Shown here one piece after another: positions 30,339 to 40,212 of a stretch of DNA of 64,000 nucleotides (within the stretch, counting starts at the first letter, position 1; every line of letters begins with the position of its first letter). Source of the DNA: Rhodocyclales bacterium. Lineage in GTDB: Bacteria; Pseudomonadota; Gammaproteobacteria; Burkholderiales; Rhodocyclaceae. The stretch lies in assembly GCA_016215645.1 (NCBI GenBank), contig JACRIX010000084.1, positions 1-64,000 on the forward strand, read 5' to 3'. Position numbers and translations under genes: made by a program. The notes under the pieces are model-generated. The model saw only the letters and a program-made list of their open reading frames with translations, was not told the DNA's origin and made no database searches.

Positions 30339-30368
30339 ATTATAGCCGAGTCGGCGGCCGACATACAA
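30339..30368 (-). promoter_or_regulatory. rpsB operon promoter with a palindrome in the spacer
   Basis: On the minus strand, TTGTAT (30368-30363), an 18-bp spacer, then a perfect TATAAT (30344-30339). The spacer contains GTCGGCGGCCGAC at 30350-30362, a 13-bp inverted repeat filling most of the space between the two boxes. The leader to the rpsB ATG would be about 115 nt. Confidence 0.7.
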
Positions 30369-30500
30369 GGGCTTCAATCGTCGAATCATGTGCTTGCGAG
30401 AACCTGTGGCGAATTCCTGCAAACCTATGCGATAAGTAGTATCTTCCCCATTCCGTCCGCATGCCCTCCATCCTCGCGACCAACCCGGGAAGCCTTCACC

Positions 30501-31259
30501 GTGAGCCTGCTAGCCAAAAGCCGCCTTGCCAACGACGGCGATGTCGACCACCAGTTCCGCAGCCACGCGCCTCTCGATCGCTTCGACCCGACGCGAACCA
30601 ATGTTTCGCCGGCAATACGGGATGCCATCAGCGAACTGACTCCGATCGAAGCCATTGTGCTCACGGTGGATATCCGCCGTTCATCCTGCGTACTCAAGGA
30701 GTCGATAGACATCCCCCAGTACGCCAAGATCCTCGATGATTTCGTCGCCGAATTCCGCACCGTGCTGCATTACCACGGCGGCTGGTTCGACAAATTCACC
30801 GGCGACGGCTTCATCTGTTATTGGTTGGTGGAGCAGGATTTCTCCGAGCGGATGGAAACCGTGCTCGATTTCTGCTGTTCGGTGATGGACAATTTTCGCA
30901 GCTATTACTACCCGGCTTTCGTCGCCAACATGCGCAACGAACCGGCAGGCATTGGCCTGTCGATAGGCGTGGATGCCGGCCCCTGTTATCTCACGCCCAT
31001 CGTCGGCGACCTCACCATTATTGGCTCGCCCATCGTCGGCTCGGTGCGCATGTGCGACACCTGCCCGCCCTACCACCTGGTGCTGAATGCCTATCCCGGC
31101 AGCCGCCTGCTTGAGAGCATGGCCACCACCTGCGCCCGGCTCTCGGACGACATTGCCTACCAGTTACAGGCCAAAACGGTCGAAACCAAGGAATACCCTG
31201 AAGGGCAACTGGCCTATTCAGTCGAGTTTTTCCGCAAGGGCGAGCGCCTGTTCTACTGA
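30501..31259 (+). CDS. Solitary class III nucleotide cyclase domain protein
   Basis: 252 aa, soluble, no membrane segment or other domain. Class III cyclase core: first metal Asp57 in LTVDIRRSS, Lys98 and second metal Asp102 in FDKFTGDGF, and Asp170 in VGDLTIIG where adenylyl cyclases carry the adenine-specifying Asp. The transition-state Arg183 is present, but the Asn normally four residues before it is Val179 (PIVGSVRM instead of P-V-N-x-A-x-R). The enzyme may be weak, altered or inactive. The start is a GTG at 30501 behind GGGAAG; the frame stays open further upstream through rpsB antisense. It stands divergent from rpsB and before map, with no receptor gene beside it. Confidence 0.75.
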   Translation: MSLLAKSRLANDGDVDHQFRSHAPLDRFDPTRTNVSPAIRDAISELTPIEAIVLTVDIRRSSCVLKESIDIPQYAKILDDFVAEFRTVLHYHGGWFDKFTGDGFICYWLVEQDFSERMETVLDFCCSVMDNFRSYYYPAFVANMRNEPAGIGLSIGVDAGPCYLTPIVGDLTIIGSPIVGSVRMCDTCPPYHLVLNAYPGSRLLESMATTCARLSDDIAYQLQAKTVETKEYPEGQLAYSVEFFRKGERLFY

Positions 31260-31336
31260 CGCCTCACGCCATCGGCAGGTCTGCGGGTCAGGCAGCGGCA
31301 GGCTAGAATGCCAGTCCCCAACCGCAAGCAGCATCC

Positions 31337-32146
31337 ATGGCCATTTCAATAAAGTCCGCCGAAGACATAGCAGAAATGCGTGTCGCATGTCGCCTGGCGG
31401 CCGAGGTTCTCGACTACGTCGAACCCTTCGTCAAGCCGGGTGTCACCACTGCCGAACTAGACCGGCTGTGCCATGACTACATGGTTGACGTCCAGGGCTG
31501 CGTTCCCGCACCGCTGAATTACGCCCCGCCCGGATACGCGCCCTATCCGAAGTCGATCTGCGCCTCGGTCAATCATCAGGTCTGCCATGGCGTTCCCAAC
31601 GATCGCGCCCTGAAGAAGGGCGACATCGTCAATCTCGACATCACCACCATCAAGGACGGCTGGCACGGCGACACCAGCCGGACCTTCTGCGTCGGCGATA
31701 CCTCGATCCTCGCCAAACGCCTGGTCGGCATGACCCACGAATGCATGTGGGCCGGCATAGCCCAGGTCAAACCTGGCGTGCACCTGGGCGCAATTGGCGC
31801 CGCGATCCAGAAATATGCCGAGGGAGCGGGATACTCCGTGGTCAGGGAATTCTGTGGGCACGGCATCGGCCGAAATTTCCACGAAGAACCGCAAGTGCTC
31901 CACTATGGCAAGGCAAGCGATGGGCCCATCCTCCAGCCCGGCATGGTATTTACCATCGAGCCGATGATCAATGCCGGCAAGGCAGCGATTTCCGAACTGC
32001 CGGATGGCTGGACCATCGTCACCAAGGATCGCAGCCTCTCGGCCCAGTGGGAACACACGGTGCGCGTTACCGCTACCGGCGTCGAGGTGCTGACCCTGTC
32101 GTCCGGGACGCCGCCATGCCCATCGCATATTCACCTCACGCCCTGA
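31337..32146 (+). CDS. map: Methionine aminopeptidase, type I
   Basis: Removes the initiator Met, dinuclear metal enzyme of 269 aa. Metal ligands lie in NLDITTIKDGWHGDTSRTF (two Asp), EFCGHGIGRNFHEEP (His), FTIEPMINAG (Glu) and QWEHTVRVT (Glu). The last residues after LTLSSG are unconserved. Followed by glnD, the usual betaproteobacterial order. Confidence 0.96.
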   Translation: MAISIKSAEDIAEMRVACRLAAEVLDYVEPFVKPGVTTAELDRLCHDYMVDVQGCVPAPLNYAPPGYAPYPKSICASVNHQVCHGVPNDRALKKGDIVNLDITTIKDGWHGDTSRTFCVGDTSILAKRLVGMTHECMWAGIAQVKPGVHLGAIGAAIQKYAEGAGYSVVREFCGHGIGRNFHEEPQVLHYGKASDGPILQPGMVFTIEPMINAGKAAISELPDGWTIVTKDRSLSAQWEHTVRVTATGVEVLTLSSGTPPCPSHIHLTP

Positions 32147-32178
32147 ATCAATAGCACTTGAAACCGGCGGGCCATCGA

Positions 32179-34752
32179 ATGAGCGAATTGCGCGATCTCG
32201 CGGCGAAATCCCGCCTGAAACTGGCTGAAGGTCAGCAAACACTGGCGACCGCCTGGCACGCGCGAAAGGACGGCATGCCGCTGCTCGCCGGTCGCGCAAA
32301 ACTGGTCGACCTGGTCCTGTGCGAGATATGGCAGGCACTTGCACTGCCGGCGAACTGCGCCCTGGCGGCGGTGGGTGGCTATGGACGCGGCCTGCTGTAT
32401 CCAGGGTCCGACGTTGACCTTCTGATCCTGGTGCCGGATGGAGAGCACGGGGAAACCAATGCGCACAACGCCAGCCGGCTCGAACAGCTGATCGGTCTGC
32501 TCTGGGATATCGGCCTCGACATTGGTCACAGCGTTCGTAGCGTCGACCAGTGCCTCGACGAAGCCGAGCGCGACATCACCGTCCAGACCTCGCTGCTGGA
32601 GGCGCGCTTTCTTGCCGGGTCACGAGCTCTGTTCGACGATTTCGAACAAAGCTACAACGCCAACCTGAGGCCCGAGGTATTCCTCAAGGCCAAGCAGCTC
32701 GAACAAGCCGAACGCTATGCCAAGTACAACGACACCCCCTACAGCCTGGAGCCGAACTGCAAGGAGAACCCCGGCGGCATCCGCGATCTTCAGGTGATCC
32801 AGTGGGTAGCACGTGCGGCAAGCCTGGGGGACGACTGGAACGCGCTCTCGCGTGTCGGCCTGATCAGCGCGGCGGAAGTTCGACAGATTGAGCGCGCCGA
32901 CAGGTTCTTGCGCGACTTGCGCATCGAATTGCACCTGCTGGTGGGGCGTCGCGAAGAACGTTTGTTGTTTGACCACCAGGAAAAGCTCGCCGCGGCCATG
33001 GGCATTGGCGCCACCGAATCCAAGCGGGCATCCGAAGTCCTGATGCAGCGCTACTACCAGAATGCCAAGCTGGTGACCCAGCTGAACTCTCTGGTGTTGC
33101 AGGTTCTCGACGACCGGCTTGCCCCGGAGCGCCAGGGACCGCCCATCGTGATTGACGCCCATTTCCAGATGGTGCGCGACCAGTTGGACGTACGTGACGA
33201 AAGCGTGTTCCAGGATTATCCGCGAGCCATCCTCGAATGTTTCCTGCTGCAAATGCAGCGCTCGGAACTCAAGGGGATGACGCCGCGCACCTTGCGTGCG
33301 CTATGGCGGGCTCAGACCGGCATCGATGCCGCCTTTCGTCGTGATCCCGCCAATCGGGCGCTTTTCCTCAGCCTCTTTCAGCAGCCGCATCTGGTCCATT
33401 CCTTGCGGCGCATGAATCAGTACGACATCCTCGGCCGCTACCTGCCCGCGTTTGGCAGGATCGTCGGCCAGATGCAGCACGACCTGTTCCACGTGTACAC
33501 GGTGGATCAACACATCCTGCAGGTCATGCGCAACCTGCGCCGCTTTGCCATGCCGGAGTTCGCACACGAGTACCCGTTCTGCTCCCGCCTGATGATCGGC
33601 TTCGACAAGCGCTGGCTGCTATACCTTGCTGCGCTGTTCCATGACATTGCAAAAGGCCGGGGCGGCGATCACTCCCAGCTCGGCAAGCGCGACGCCACCA
33701 CGTTCTGCCGCGATCACGGGATTGGCGAGGAAGACACGGCGCTGCTGGTTTTCCTCGTCGAACACCATCTGACCATGTCCCAGGTGGCACAGAAGCAGGA
33801 TCTTGCCGATCCGGACGTGATCCTCGCCTTTGCCGGGAAAGTCGGCGACATGCGTCGCCTGACCGGCCTCTACCTGCTCACGGTTGCAGACATACGCGGA
33901 ACCAGTCCCAAGGTATGGAACAACTGGAAAGGCAAGTTGCTGGAGGATCTGTTCCGCATGACGGCCGGCGTGCTCAAGGGAAGCGCCGTACTACAGCTTT
34001 CAGGGGTCGCCGAGCGACAGGAGGAGGCTCGCCGCCTGCTGCGCTATCACGGCCTGCGTCCGGACATCGAGGTCGCACTATGGAACCAGCTCGACACCCC
34101 CTACTACATGCGCCACGCGGCCGACGAAATCGCCTGGCATACCCGTACGCTTTACCATTGTCCCGACAGCCCCAAGCCGGTGGTCCGCGCGCGCCTCAAC
34201 CCGATGGGCGACGGCCTCCAGGTCATGGTCTACGTCAAGGATCAGGCCTTGCTCTTCGCCCGCCTCTGTGGATTTTTCGCCCGCCTTGGCTACAGCATCG
34301 TCGATGCAAAGATCCACACCACCCGCCATGGGTATGCACTGGACAGCTTCGTGGTTTTTGCGGCCGACCCGGACCGGGCCTATCGCGACATGATCCAACT
34401 GGTCGAACATGGCATCCGCGAACAGCTCGAGACCTTGCCCCCCTTGCCCGCCGCGATGGGTGGACGCCTGTCACGCCTGGTCAAGCATTTCCCGATTACG
34501 CCGGAAGTCGACATTCGCGCCGACGAGCGCGGCAGCCAGTATCTGATGACCGTCACAGCCGCAGACCGTCCGGGGCTGCTTTACGCAATCGCCCGCATCC
34601 TCGGGCAGCATCAAATCACCCTGCATACGGCAAAGATCGCCACCCTCGGCGAACGCGTCGAGGACGTGTTCCTGATCAGCGGCAAGGAACTGGGGCAAAC
34701 GGCAACCCTGGTGAGACTGGAGCAAGACCTGCTCGCGGTTTTGCAGGTCTGA
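32179..34752 (+). CDS. glnD: Bifunctional uridylyltransferase/uridylyl-removing enzyme GlnD
   Basis: Glutamine sensor that uridylylates and deuridylylates PII proteins, 857 aa. The nucleotidyltransferase motif is GGYGRGLLYPGSDVDLL near residue 75. An HD hydrolase domain lies in the middle (LFHDIAKGRGGDHSQLG near 487), and two C-terminal ACT domains follow, the second starting TVTAADRPGLLYAIARIL. I use the ATG at 32179; the upstream TTG is in frame but less like the family. It would link nitrogen status to the PII system of the cell. Confidence 0.96.
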   Translation: MSELRDLAAKSRLKLAEGQQTLATAWHARKDGMPLLAGRAKLVDLVLCEIWQALALPANCALAAVGGYGRGLLYPGSDVDLLILVPDGEHGETNAHNASRLEQLIGLLWDIGLDIGHSVRSVDQCLDEAERDITVQTSLLEARFLAGSRALFDDFEQSYNANLRPEVFLKAKQLEQAERYAKYNDTPYSLEPNCKENPGGIRDLQVIQWVARAASLGDDWNALSRVGLISAAEVRQIERADRFLRDLRIELHLLVGRREERLLFDHQEKLAAAMGIGATESKRASEVLMQRYYQNAKLVTQLNSLVLQVLDDRLAPERQGPPIVIDAHFQMVRDQLDVRDESVFQDYPRAILECFLLQMQRSELKGMTPRTLRALWRAQTGIDAAFRRDPANRALFLSLFQQPHLVHSLRRMNQYDILGRYLPAFGRIVGQMQHDLFHVYTVDQHILQVMRNLRRFAMPEFAHEYPFCSRLMIGFDKRWLLYLAALFHDIAKGRGGDHSQLGKRDATTFCRDHGIGEEDTALLVFLVEHHLTMSQVAQKQDLADPDVILAFAGKVGDMRRLTGLYLLTVADIRGTSPKVWNNWKGKLLEDLFRMTAGVLKGSAVLQLSGVAERQEEARRLLRYHGLRPDIEVALWNQLDTPYYMRHAADEIAWHTRTLYHCPDSPKPVVRARLNPMGDGLQVMVYVKDQALLFARLCGFFARLGYSIVDAKIHTTRHGYALDSFVVFAADPDRAYRDMIQLVEHGIREQLETLPPLPAAMGGRLSRLVKHFPITPEVDIRADERGSQYLMTVTAADRPGLLYAIARILGQHQITLHTAKIATLGERVEDVFLISGKELGQTATLVRLEQDLLAVLQV

Positions 34753-34772
34753 GCGGCAAGACCCTGCCTCTG

Positions 34773-34785
34773 GCGACGGCGTCGC
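34773..34785. terminator. Small hairpin between convergent glnD and the cysteine-rich gene
   Basis: GCGAC GGC GTCGC, a 5-bp GC stem followed on the plus strand by GATTTA. A weak candidate terminator in the 36-bp gap. Confidence 0.3.
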
Positions 34786-34788
34786 GAT

Positions 34789-35070
34789 TTACTTGTTTTC
34801 GTCGAAGTGTTGCGGCAGTTGATACTTGAGGCACTCGCCGAGACTCGCGACATCCAGTGACAGATCCGATCGGGGCTTCAGCCTCAGCGCAAGTGAACCC
34901 TGCTCCCCACAGGAGGCCATGCTGCCGATCTTGGTGCACTCTCCGGAAGTACAGGTCCAGGCATTCACCCGGCAACGCCCGATGGCATCAATGACCGCCT
35001 GCGCATTGCCACCCACTCCCTCAAAGCGTATGACGATCTCTTCGCCTTGCTTCTCGATCTGGTATTTCAT
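34789..35070 (-). CDS. Small cysteine-rich conserved-looking protein
   Basis: 93 aa, function unknown. Cysteines at positions 33, 40, 45, 54 and 80 (for example CTSGEC), no signal peptide, no membrane segment. The start has a strong GGGGGAG ribosome binding site. The cysteine spacing could bind a metal or cluster, but no family is recognised. It stands alone between glnD (convergent) and an IclR-type gene. Confidence 0.65.
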   Translation of the reverse strand: MKYQIEKQGEEIVIRFEGVGGNAQAVIDAIGRCRVNAWTCTSGECTKIGSMASCGEQGSLALRLKPRSDLSLDVASLGECLKYQLPQHFDENK

Positions 35071-35135
35071 GGCTCCCCCGTCTCGTTCTTTTTTCTTATT
35101 CTATTACTCCAGACGCAGAACCGAAAACCCGACTG

Positions 35136-35978
35136 TCAGCCACGCATCCCCAGGGAAGACTCCAGTTGCCTGACCAGGGCAACCAGCCTCGGCCTCACTT
35201 CGCCGAGCAGGAACTCCTTTGACAAGGTAAATGCGGGCCCGCCACAATTGATCGCCATCGGCGGCAAACCACCGCCCGGACGCAAGGGCACGGCGATGGC
35301 ATTGACATCGGACTGCCACTCCCCGAAGGAGCTGACGCATCCCGTCTCGCGATATTCCCTGAGCGAGCGCTCGATGCCGGCACGGATCGCCGGCCACGCC
35401 ACTTCGTCCAGCTCGCGCACGCGCTCCATGATGTCCTCGCGCTCGCGCTCCGGGATCAACGCAAGATAGGCGCGTCCCATCGCCGTCGTGGCAATGGGGA
35501 TTCGTGAGCCGATGTCGAGCGACAAGGTCAATGCCGCGGAACTGCGCGCATTGCCGACGTAGATCATCGACAGGCGATCACGACTGCCGAGCGACACCAT
35601 CGCTTTCGAAAAGTCGGCCAGTTCCTGCATCAACGGCCGCGCCAGGTCGCGCACGTCCAACCGCGCCAGCATCGCACTGCCGAGTGCCAGTGTCGAGGTG
35701 CCGAGTCGATACTTCCCGGTGTCCTCCACATAGACCAGGTAGCCAAGTTTGGTCAGCGTATAGGTCAAGCGCGAGACGGTGGATTTCGGCAGTTTGCAGC
35801 GCTTGGCGATGTCCAGGTTGCCGAGCATTTTTTCTCCCGAACTGAAACAGGAGAGCACCGACAAGCCGCGCGCCAGCGCCGTCACGAAATGCCGGTCTTC
35901 CTTGCTGGGAACGATCTTCTCGACGACGGGAGCAGCAGGTGTCGTTTTTTTTGCCTTGGTCATTTCAGTCATCCTCAT
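35136..35978 (-). CDS. IclR-family transcriptional regulator
   Basis: 280 aa at the longest start. Winged helix-turn-helix at about residues 30-95 (LDIAKRCKLPKSTVSRLTYTLTKLGYL), then the IclR effector domain with GSRDRLSMIYVG and AVPLRPGGG. Three in-frame ATGs at 35978, 35972 and 35963 compete. The last has GAGG nine bases upstream and may be the true start. It overlaps the nitronate monooxygenase-like gene by 14 nt and is co-transcribed with it. It is the probable regulator of the catabolic cluster to its right. Confidence 0.9.
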   Translation of the reverse strand: MRMTEMTKAKKTTPAAPVVEKIVPSKEDRHFVTALARGLSVLSCFSSGEKMLGNLDIAKRCKLPKSTVSRLTYTLTKLGYLVYVEDTGKYRLGTSTLALGSAMLARLDVRDLARPLMQELADFSKAMVSLGSRDRLSMIYVGNARSSAALTLSLDIGSRIPIATTAMGRAYLALIPEREREDIMERVRELDEVAWPAIRAGIERSLREYRETGCVSSFGEWQSDVNAIAVPLRPGGGLPPMAINCGGPAFTLSKEFLLGEVRPRLVALVRQLESSLGMRG

Positions 35979-36939
35979 ATTCTGTCATGGCGCCCAGCGC
36001 CCGGCGCGCCGTCCGATACTCCTGTTTCAGCCGAGCCACGACCTCACTCACCGGGAGTATCCCGTCAATGGAACCGACACCCTGGCCCACCCCCCAGATG
36101 TCGCGCCAGGCCTTGGTCCGATCCGAGCCGAAGCTCATGCTGGTTTTGTCGCGCAGCGGCAGATTGTCCGGATCGAGCCCCTGGGCAACGATGCTGGGCC
36201 GCAGGTAGTTGCCGTGAACTCCGGTGAAGTACGGCGTGTAGACCACGTCGGCGGCACTGCTGTCGACGATCATCTGCTTGTAGGCATCGACGGCGTTGGC
36301 CTCGGGCGTCGGTATGAAGCGCGTGCCCATGTAGGCCAGGTCGGCCCCCATGGCCTGCGCGGCGAGAATCTGCTGACCGCGCGTCATCGCCCCCGACAGC
36401 GCGATCGGTCCATCCCAGAAGCGACGCACTTCGGCAGTCAGGACAAAGGGGCTCAGCGTTCCGGCATGCCCGCCGGCCCCGGCCGCCACCAGGATCAGCC
36501 CGTCGACGCCGGCTTCCAGCGCCTTTTGCGCATGGCGCACATTGATCACGTCATGAAACACGATGCCGCCATAGGCATGTACTTCCTTGACCACGTCGCC
36601 GGGAACCCGCAGGCTGGTGATGATCATCGGCACTTTATGCTTGACGCAGAGCGCGACGTCGTGGTCGAGGCGATCGTTGGAATGGTGCACGATCTGGTTG
36701 ACTGCGAACGGGCCGATCTTGCGGACGGGATCGGCGCGACGGGCCGCCGCAATCTCCTCCGTCATTATGGTCAGCCACTCATCGAGCAGTTCCTTCGGTC
36801 GCGCATTCAGCGCCGGGAAGGAGCCGACGATGCCGGCCTTGCACTGCGCCAGGACCAATTGCGGTTGTGACACGATGAACATCGGCGCACCGATCACCGG
36901 CAGCGAAAGATTGTCCCGCAGGACCTTGGGCAAACTCAT
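35965..36939 (-). CDS. Nitronate monooxygenase / NPD-like flavoprotein
   Basis: FMN-dependent TIM-barrel enzyme of the 2-nitropropane dioxygenase family, 324 aa. Conserved blocks include LPVIGAPMFIVSQPQLVLA at the N-terminus, GLILVAAGAGGHAGTLSPF and GADLAYMGTRFIPTPEA. Members oxidise nitronates or reduce quinones/enoyl compounds; the true substrate is unknown. In a CoA-catabolic cluster a role in reducing or oxidising an unsaturated intermediate is possible but is inference. Middle gene of MFS-NMO-IclR, 11 bp after the transporter. Confidence 0.88.
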   Translation of the reverse strand: MSLPKVLRDNLSLPVIGAPMFIVSQPQLVLAQCKAGIVGSFPALNARPKELLDEWLTIMTEEIAAARRADPVRKIGPFAVNQIVHHSNDRLDHDVALCVKHKVPMIITSLRVPGDVVKEVHAYGGIVFHDVINVRHAQKALEAGVDGLILVAAGAGGHAGTLSPFVLTAEVRRFWDGPIALSGAMTRGQQILAAQAMGADLAYMGTRFIPTPEANAVDAYKQMIVDSSAADVVYTPYFTGVHGNYLRPSIVAQGLDPDNLPLRDKTSMSFGSDRTKAWRDIWGVGQGVGSIDGILPVSEVVARLKQEYRTARRALGAMTEYEDD

Positions 36940-36950
36940 GGCAACTCCTG

Positions 36951-38381
36951 TCAGCTTGGCAAAACGGGGCTGCGGCCGGTCATGCGCCAGGCCGGAACCA
37001 GCGCCAGGCAGTACACGAAGGCGATCAGGAAAAACCCCTCTTGCATGGGTTGCAGGCCATGCACCGCATTGAGCTGGCGCTCGCGACCTTCAAGGAATAG
37101 CGCGATCAGCGTGACACCAAGCGCACCGCCGAGTTGGCGGAAGAAATTGATCGAGGCAGAACCGGCCGCTTCGCTGCCGTAGGGCAAGAGGCGCAGCGCG
37201 CCGGCGTTCAGGCCGGGGATGATCAGCCCCAGGCCGACGCGGCCCACTGCCACCCACAAGGCCAGCAGCCAGAAGCCAGTGACCGGCGACGACAGCCCCA
37301 TCAGGGTCGCCGAGACCGAGAAGCAGGCCAGGCCCGCCATGGCGACCCGATTCGAGGGAAAGCGGTCGGCCAGCTTTCCCGCTTGCAGCAGCACGAGCGC
37401 CAGCACGGCGCCTCCCGGCAGCAGCATCAACCCGGCCTCGTAGCCGGAGAATCCGAGACCGATCTGCGCGAAAACCGGCGCCAGGTAGGTCGATCCATAA
37501 ATGCCCACGCCATAGGCCAGCGCCACCAGAACCGCGGCGCCAAAACCCGGTTCGCGAAAAATGCGGAAGTCGAGCAAGGGATGCAGGGTGCTGCGCTCCC
37601 AGACCACGAAGGCAGCCGAGAGTGCAAGCCCCAGCACCACGGCCACCGCAGCAACCAAGGGCTGCCGAATCAGGGCCGCCAATCCGCCCAGCAGCAGGCA
37701 AAGCGCGGCGACCACGAGCAGCAGGCCGACCATGTCGAAGGGCCGCTTGTGCCGCCCCGGCAGCGGGCGTCCGGCCACCACGTAGCGCGGCGCCAGGGCG
37801 ATGGCGGCCAGACACAGGGGTACGGTAACGAGGAACACCGCCCGCCAGCCAAAGTGGTCCACCAGCAGGCCGCCGGCCACCGGCCCGACCGCCGGCGACA
37901 GCACGATGCCAAGGCCATACGCGCCCATCGCCCGGCCACGCTCGTCGGGCGGAAACACATCGATGATGACCAGCATCGACAGGGGCTGGATCAGCCCGGC
38001 GATGCTGCCCTGTCCTATCCGGCACAGGGCGAGCATGGCGAAGTGATCGCTGAACGCGGCGAGAATGGAGAACGCCACCAGCAGCACCAGTGCGCCGACA
38101 AAGGTGTTGCGCAGGCCGAAGCGCTGCATCGCCCACATTGCCAGCAGCATCGACGTCGTGGTGGCGGCGAGGAAGCCCGTCGACAGCAGTTGCACCTGGT
38201 CATGGCCGACGCCAAAGACACGGATGATTTCGGGAAGGGCAACATTGACGACGGTCGCCTCCATGATGGCCGACACGGTCCCCAGCATCACCGTCAGCAC
38301 CGCCCACCAGCGATAGCCTGGACCATGGCGCACAAACATGGCAGCGACCTCCCTCTGGCGGGCATCGGTTTCAGCACTCAT
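36951..38381 (-). CDS. MFS transporter, DHA2 (EmrB/QacA) drug:H+ antiporter family
   Basis: Inner-membrane exporter of 476 aa with about 14 hydrophobic segments. Opening TVSAIMEATVVNVALPEII is the DHA2 signature, followed by the motif RIGQGSIAGLIQPLSML and the motif-C-like GIVLSPAVGPVAGGLLVDHFGWRAVF. No outer-membrane or periplasmic partner is encoded beside it. As the first gene of the minus-strand half of the cluster, it may export a pathway intermediate or toxic substrate. Substrate is unknown. Confidence 0.9.
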   Translation of the reverse strand: MSAETDARQREVAAMFVRHGPGYRWWAVLTVMLGTVSAIMEATVVNVALPEIIRVFGVGHDQVQLLSTGFLAATTTSMLLAMWAMQRFGLRNTFVGALVLLVAFSILAAFSDHFAMLALCRIGQGSIAGLIQPLSMLVIIDVFPPDERGRAMGAYGLGIVLSPAVGPVAGGLLVDHFGWRAVFLVTVPLCLAAIALAPRYVVAGRPLPGRHKRPFDMVGLLLVVAALCLLLGGLAALIRQPLVAAVAVVLGLALSAAFVVWERSTLHPLLDFRIFREPGFGAAVLVALAYGVGIYGSTYLAPVFAQIGLGFSGYEAGLMLLPGGAVLALVLLQAGKLADRFPSNRVAMAGLACFSVSATLMGLSSPVTGFWLLALWVAVGRVGLGLIIPGLNAGALRLLPYGSEAAGSASINFFRQLGGALGVTLIALFLEGRERQLNAVHGLQPMQEGFFLIAFVYCLALVPAWRMTGRSPVLPS

Positions 38382-38605
38382 GAGTTGACTTCGTCGGTTT
38401 CAGTTTCAGCATGTTGTTCCGGATAGTGGCACAGGCGAGAAATCACCGTCAAGCCAGCGACGCGTCGCGGAGATCGCCAGATGTGGCTTTATACCTGCAC
38501 CCATGGCGGATGATTGACATTTTCGGGGCGCAGGCGAAGAATCCGCATCTCGCCATTTTTCTCAGAATTATATTCCGCTATGCAGAACAACAGGACTGGG
38601 CAATC
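38382..38605. promoter_or_regulatory. Divergent control region of the catabolic cluster
   Basis: 224 bp between the MFS start (minus) and the thioesterase GTG (plus). TTGACA occurs at 38514-38519 on the plus strand, with only a poor -10 17 bp on (AGAATC). GAATTATATTC at 38565-38575 holds TATAAT on the minus strand and TATATT on the plus strand. It is the likely target of the IclR-type protein, but no clear operator is identified. Confidence 0.4.
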
Positions 38606-39046
38606 GTGAGCGCGATACCGGATCTCCTGACTCTGGGGCGTCGCATCCTGGCCGAGCAACCGTTCAGCATGCTGCTGGGCGCGGAACTCGCCACTTTTGA
38701 ACCGGGCCACGCAGAATTGCGCTTGCCGATTCGACATGAGCTAAAGCAGCAGTTCGGTTTCGTCCATGGCGGCGTGGTGAGCTACCTTGCCGACAACGCC
38801 TTGACCTATGCCGGCGGCAGCGTCATGCCCGGTCAGGCCGTAGTCACCTCCGAGTTCAAGATCAACTACCTGCGTCCGGCACAGGGTGAGGCCCTGCTGG
38901 CCCGTGCCAGCGTCATCCATGCCGGCAAAACCCAGATCGTCTGCCGCTGTGATGTCTTCGCCATCACCGGCACGGAAGAAAAGCTCTGCGCCACTGCCCA
39001 GGGAACCATCGCCCTGCTCGGCTCTCCCGCCACCAACGGAAATTGA
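38606..39046 (+). CDS. PaaI-family hotdog thioesterase
   Basis: 146 aa single hotdog domain, likely cleaves an acyl- or aryl-CoA. Signature HELKQQFGFVHGGVVSYLADNALTYAGG, with the HGG motif and the Asp/Asn pair of the PaaI group, then VTSEFKINYLRPAQGEAL. I chose the GTG at 38606, which gives the normal family length; an ATG at 38510 would add 32 unconserved residues. First gene of the plus-strand half of the cluster, one base before the dehydrogenase. Confidence 0.82.
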   Translation: MSAIPDLLTLGRRILAEQPFSMLLGAELATFEPGHAELRLPIRHELKQQFGFVHGGVVSYLADNALTYAGGSVMPGQAVVTSEFKINYLRPAQGEALLARASVIHAGKTQIVCRCDVFAITGTEEKLCATAQGTIALLGSPATNGN

Positions 39047-39047
39047 C

Positions 39048-40202
<1,155 letters not shown>

Positions 40203-40212
40203 GGATAGTCAA

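Noticed and set aside
29646-30500. In-frame extension of the cyclase gene leftwards across rpsB
   Set aside because: It runs antisense to rpsB and its promoter; the cyclase domain starts well after 30501, where a GTG with a ribosome binding sequence is present.
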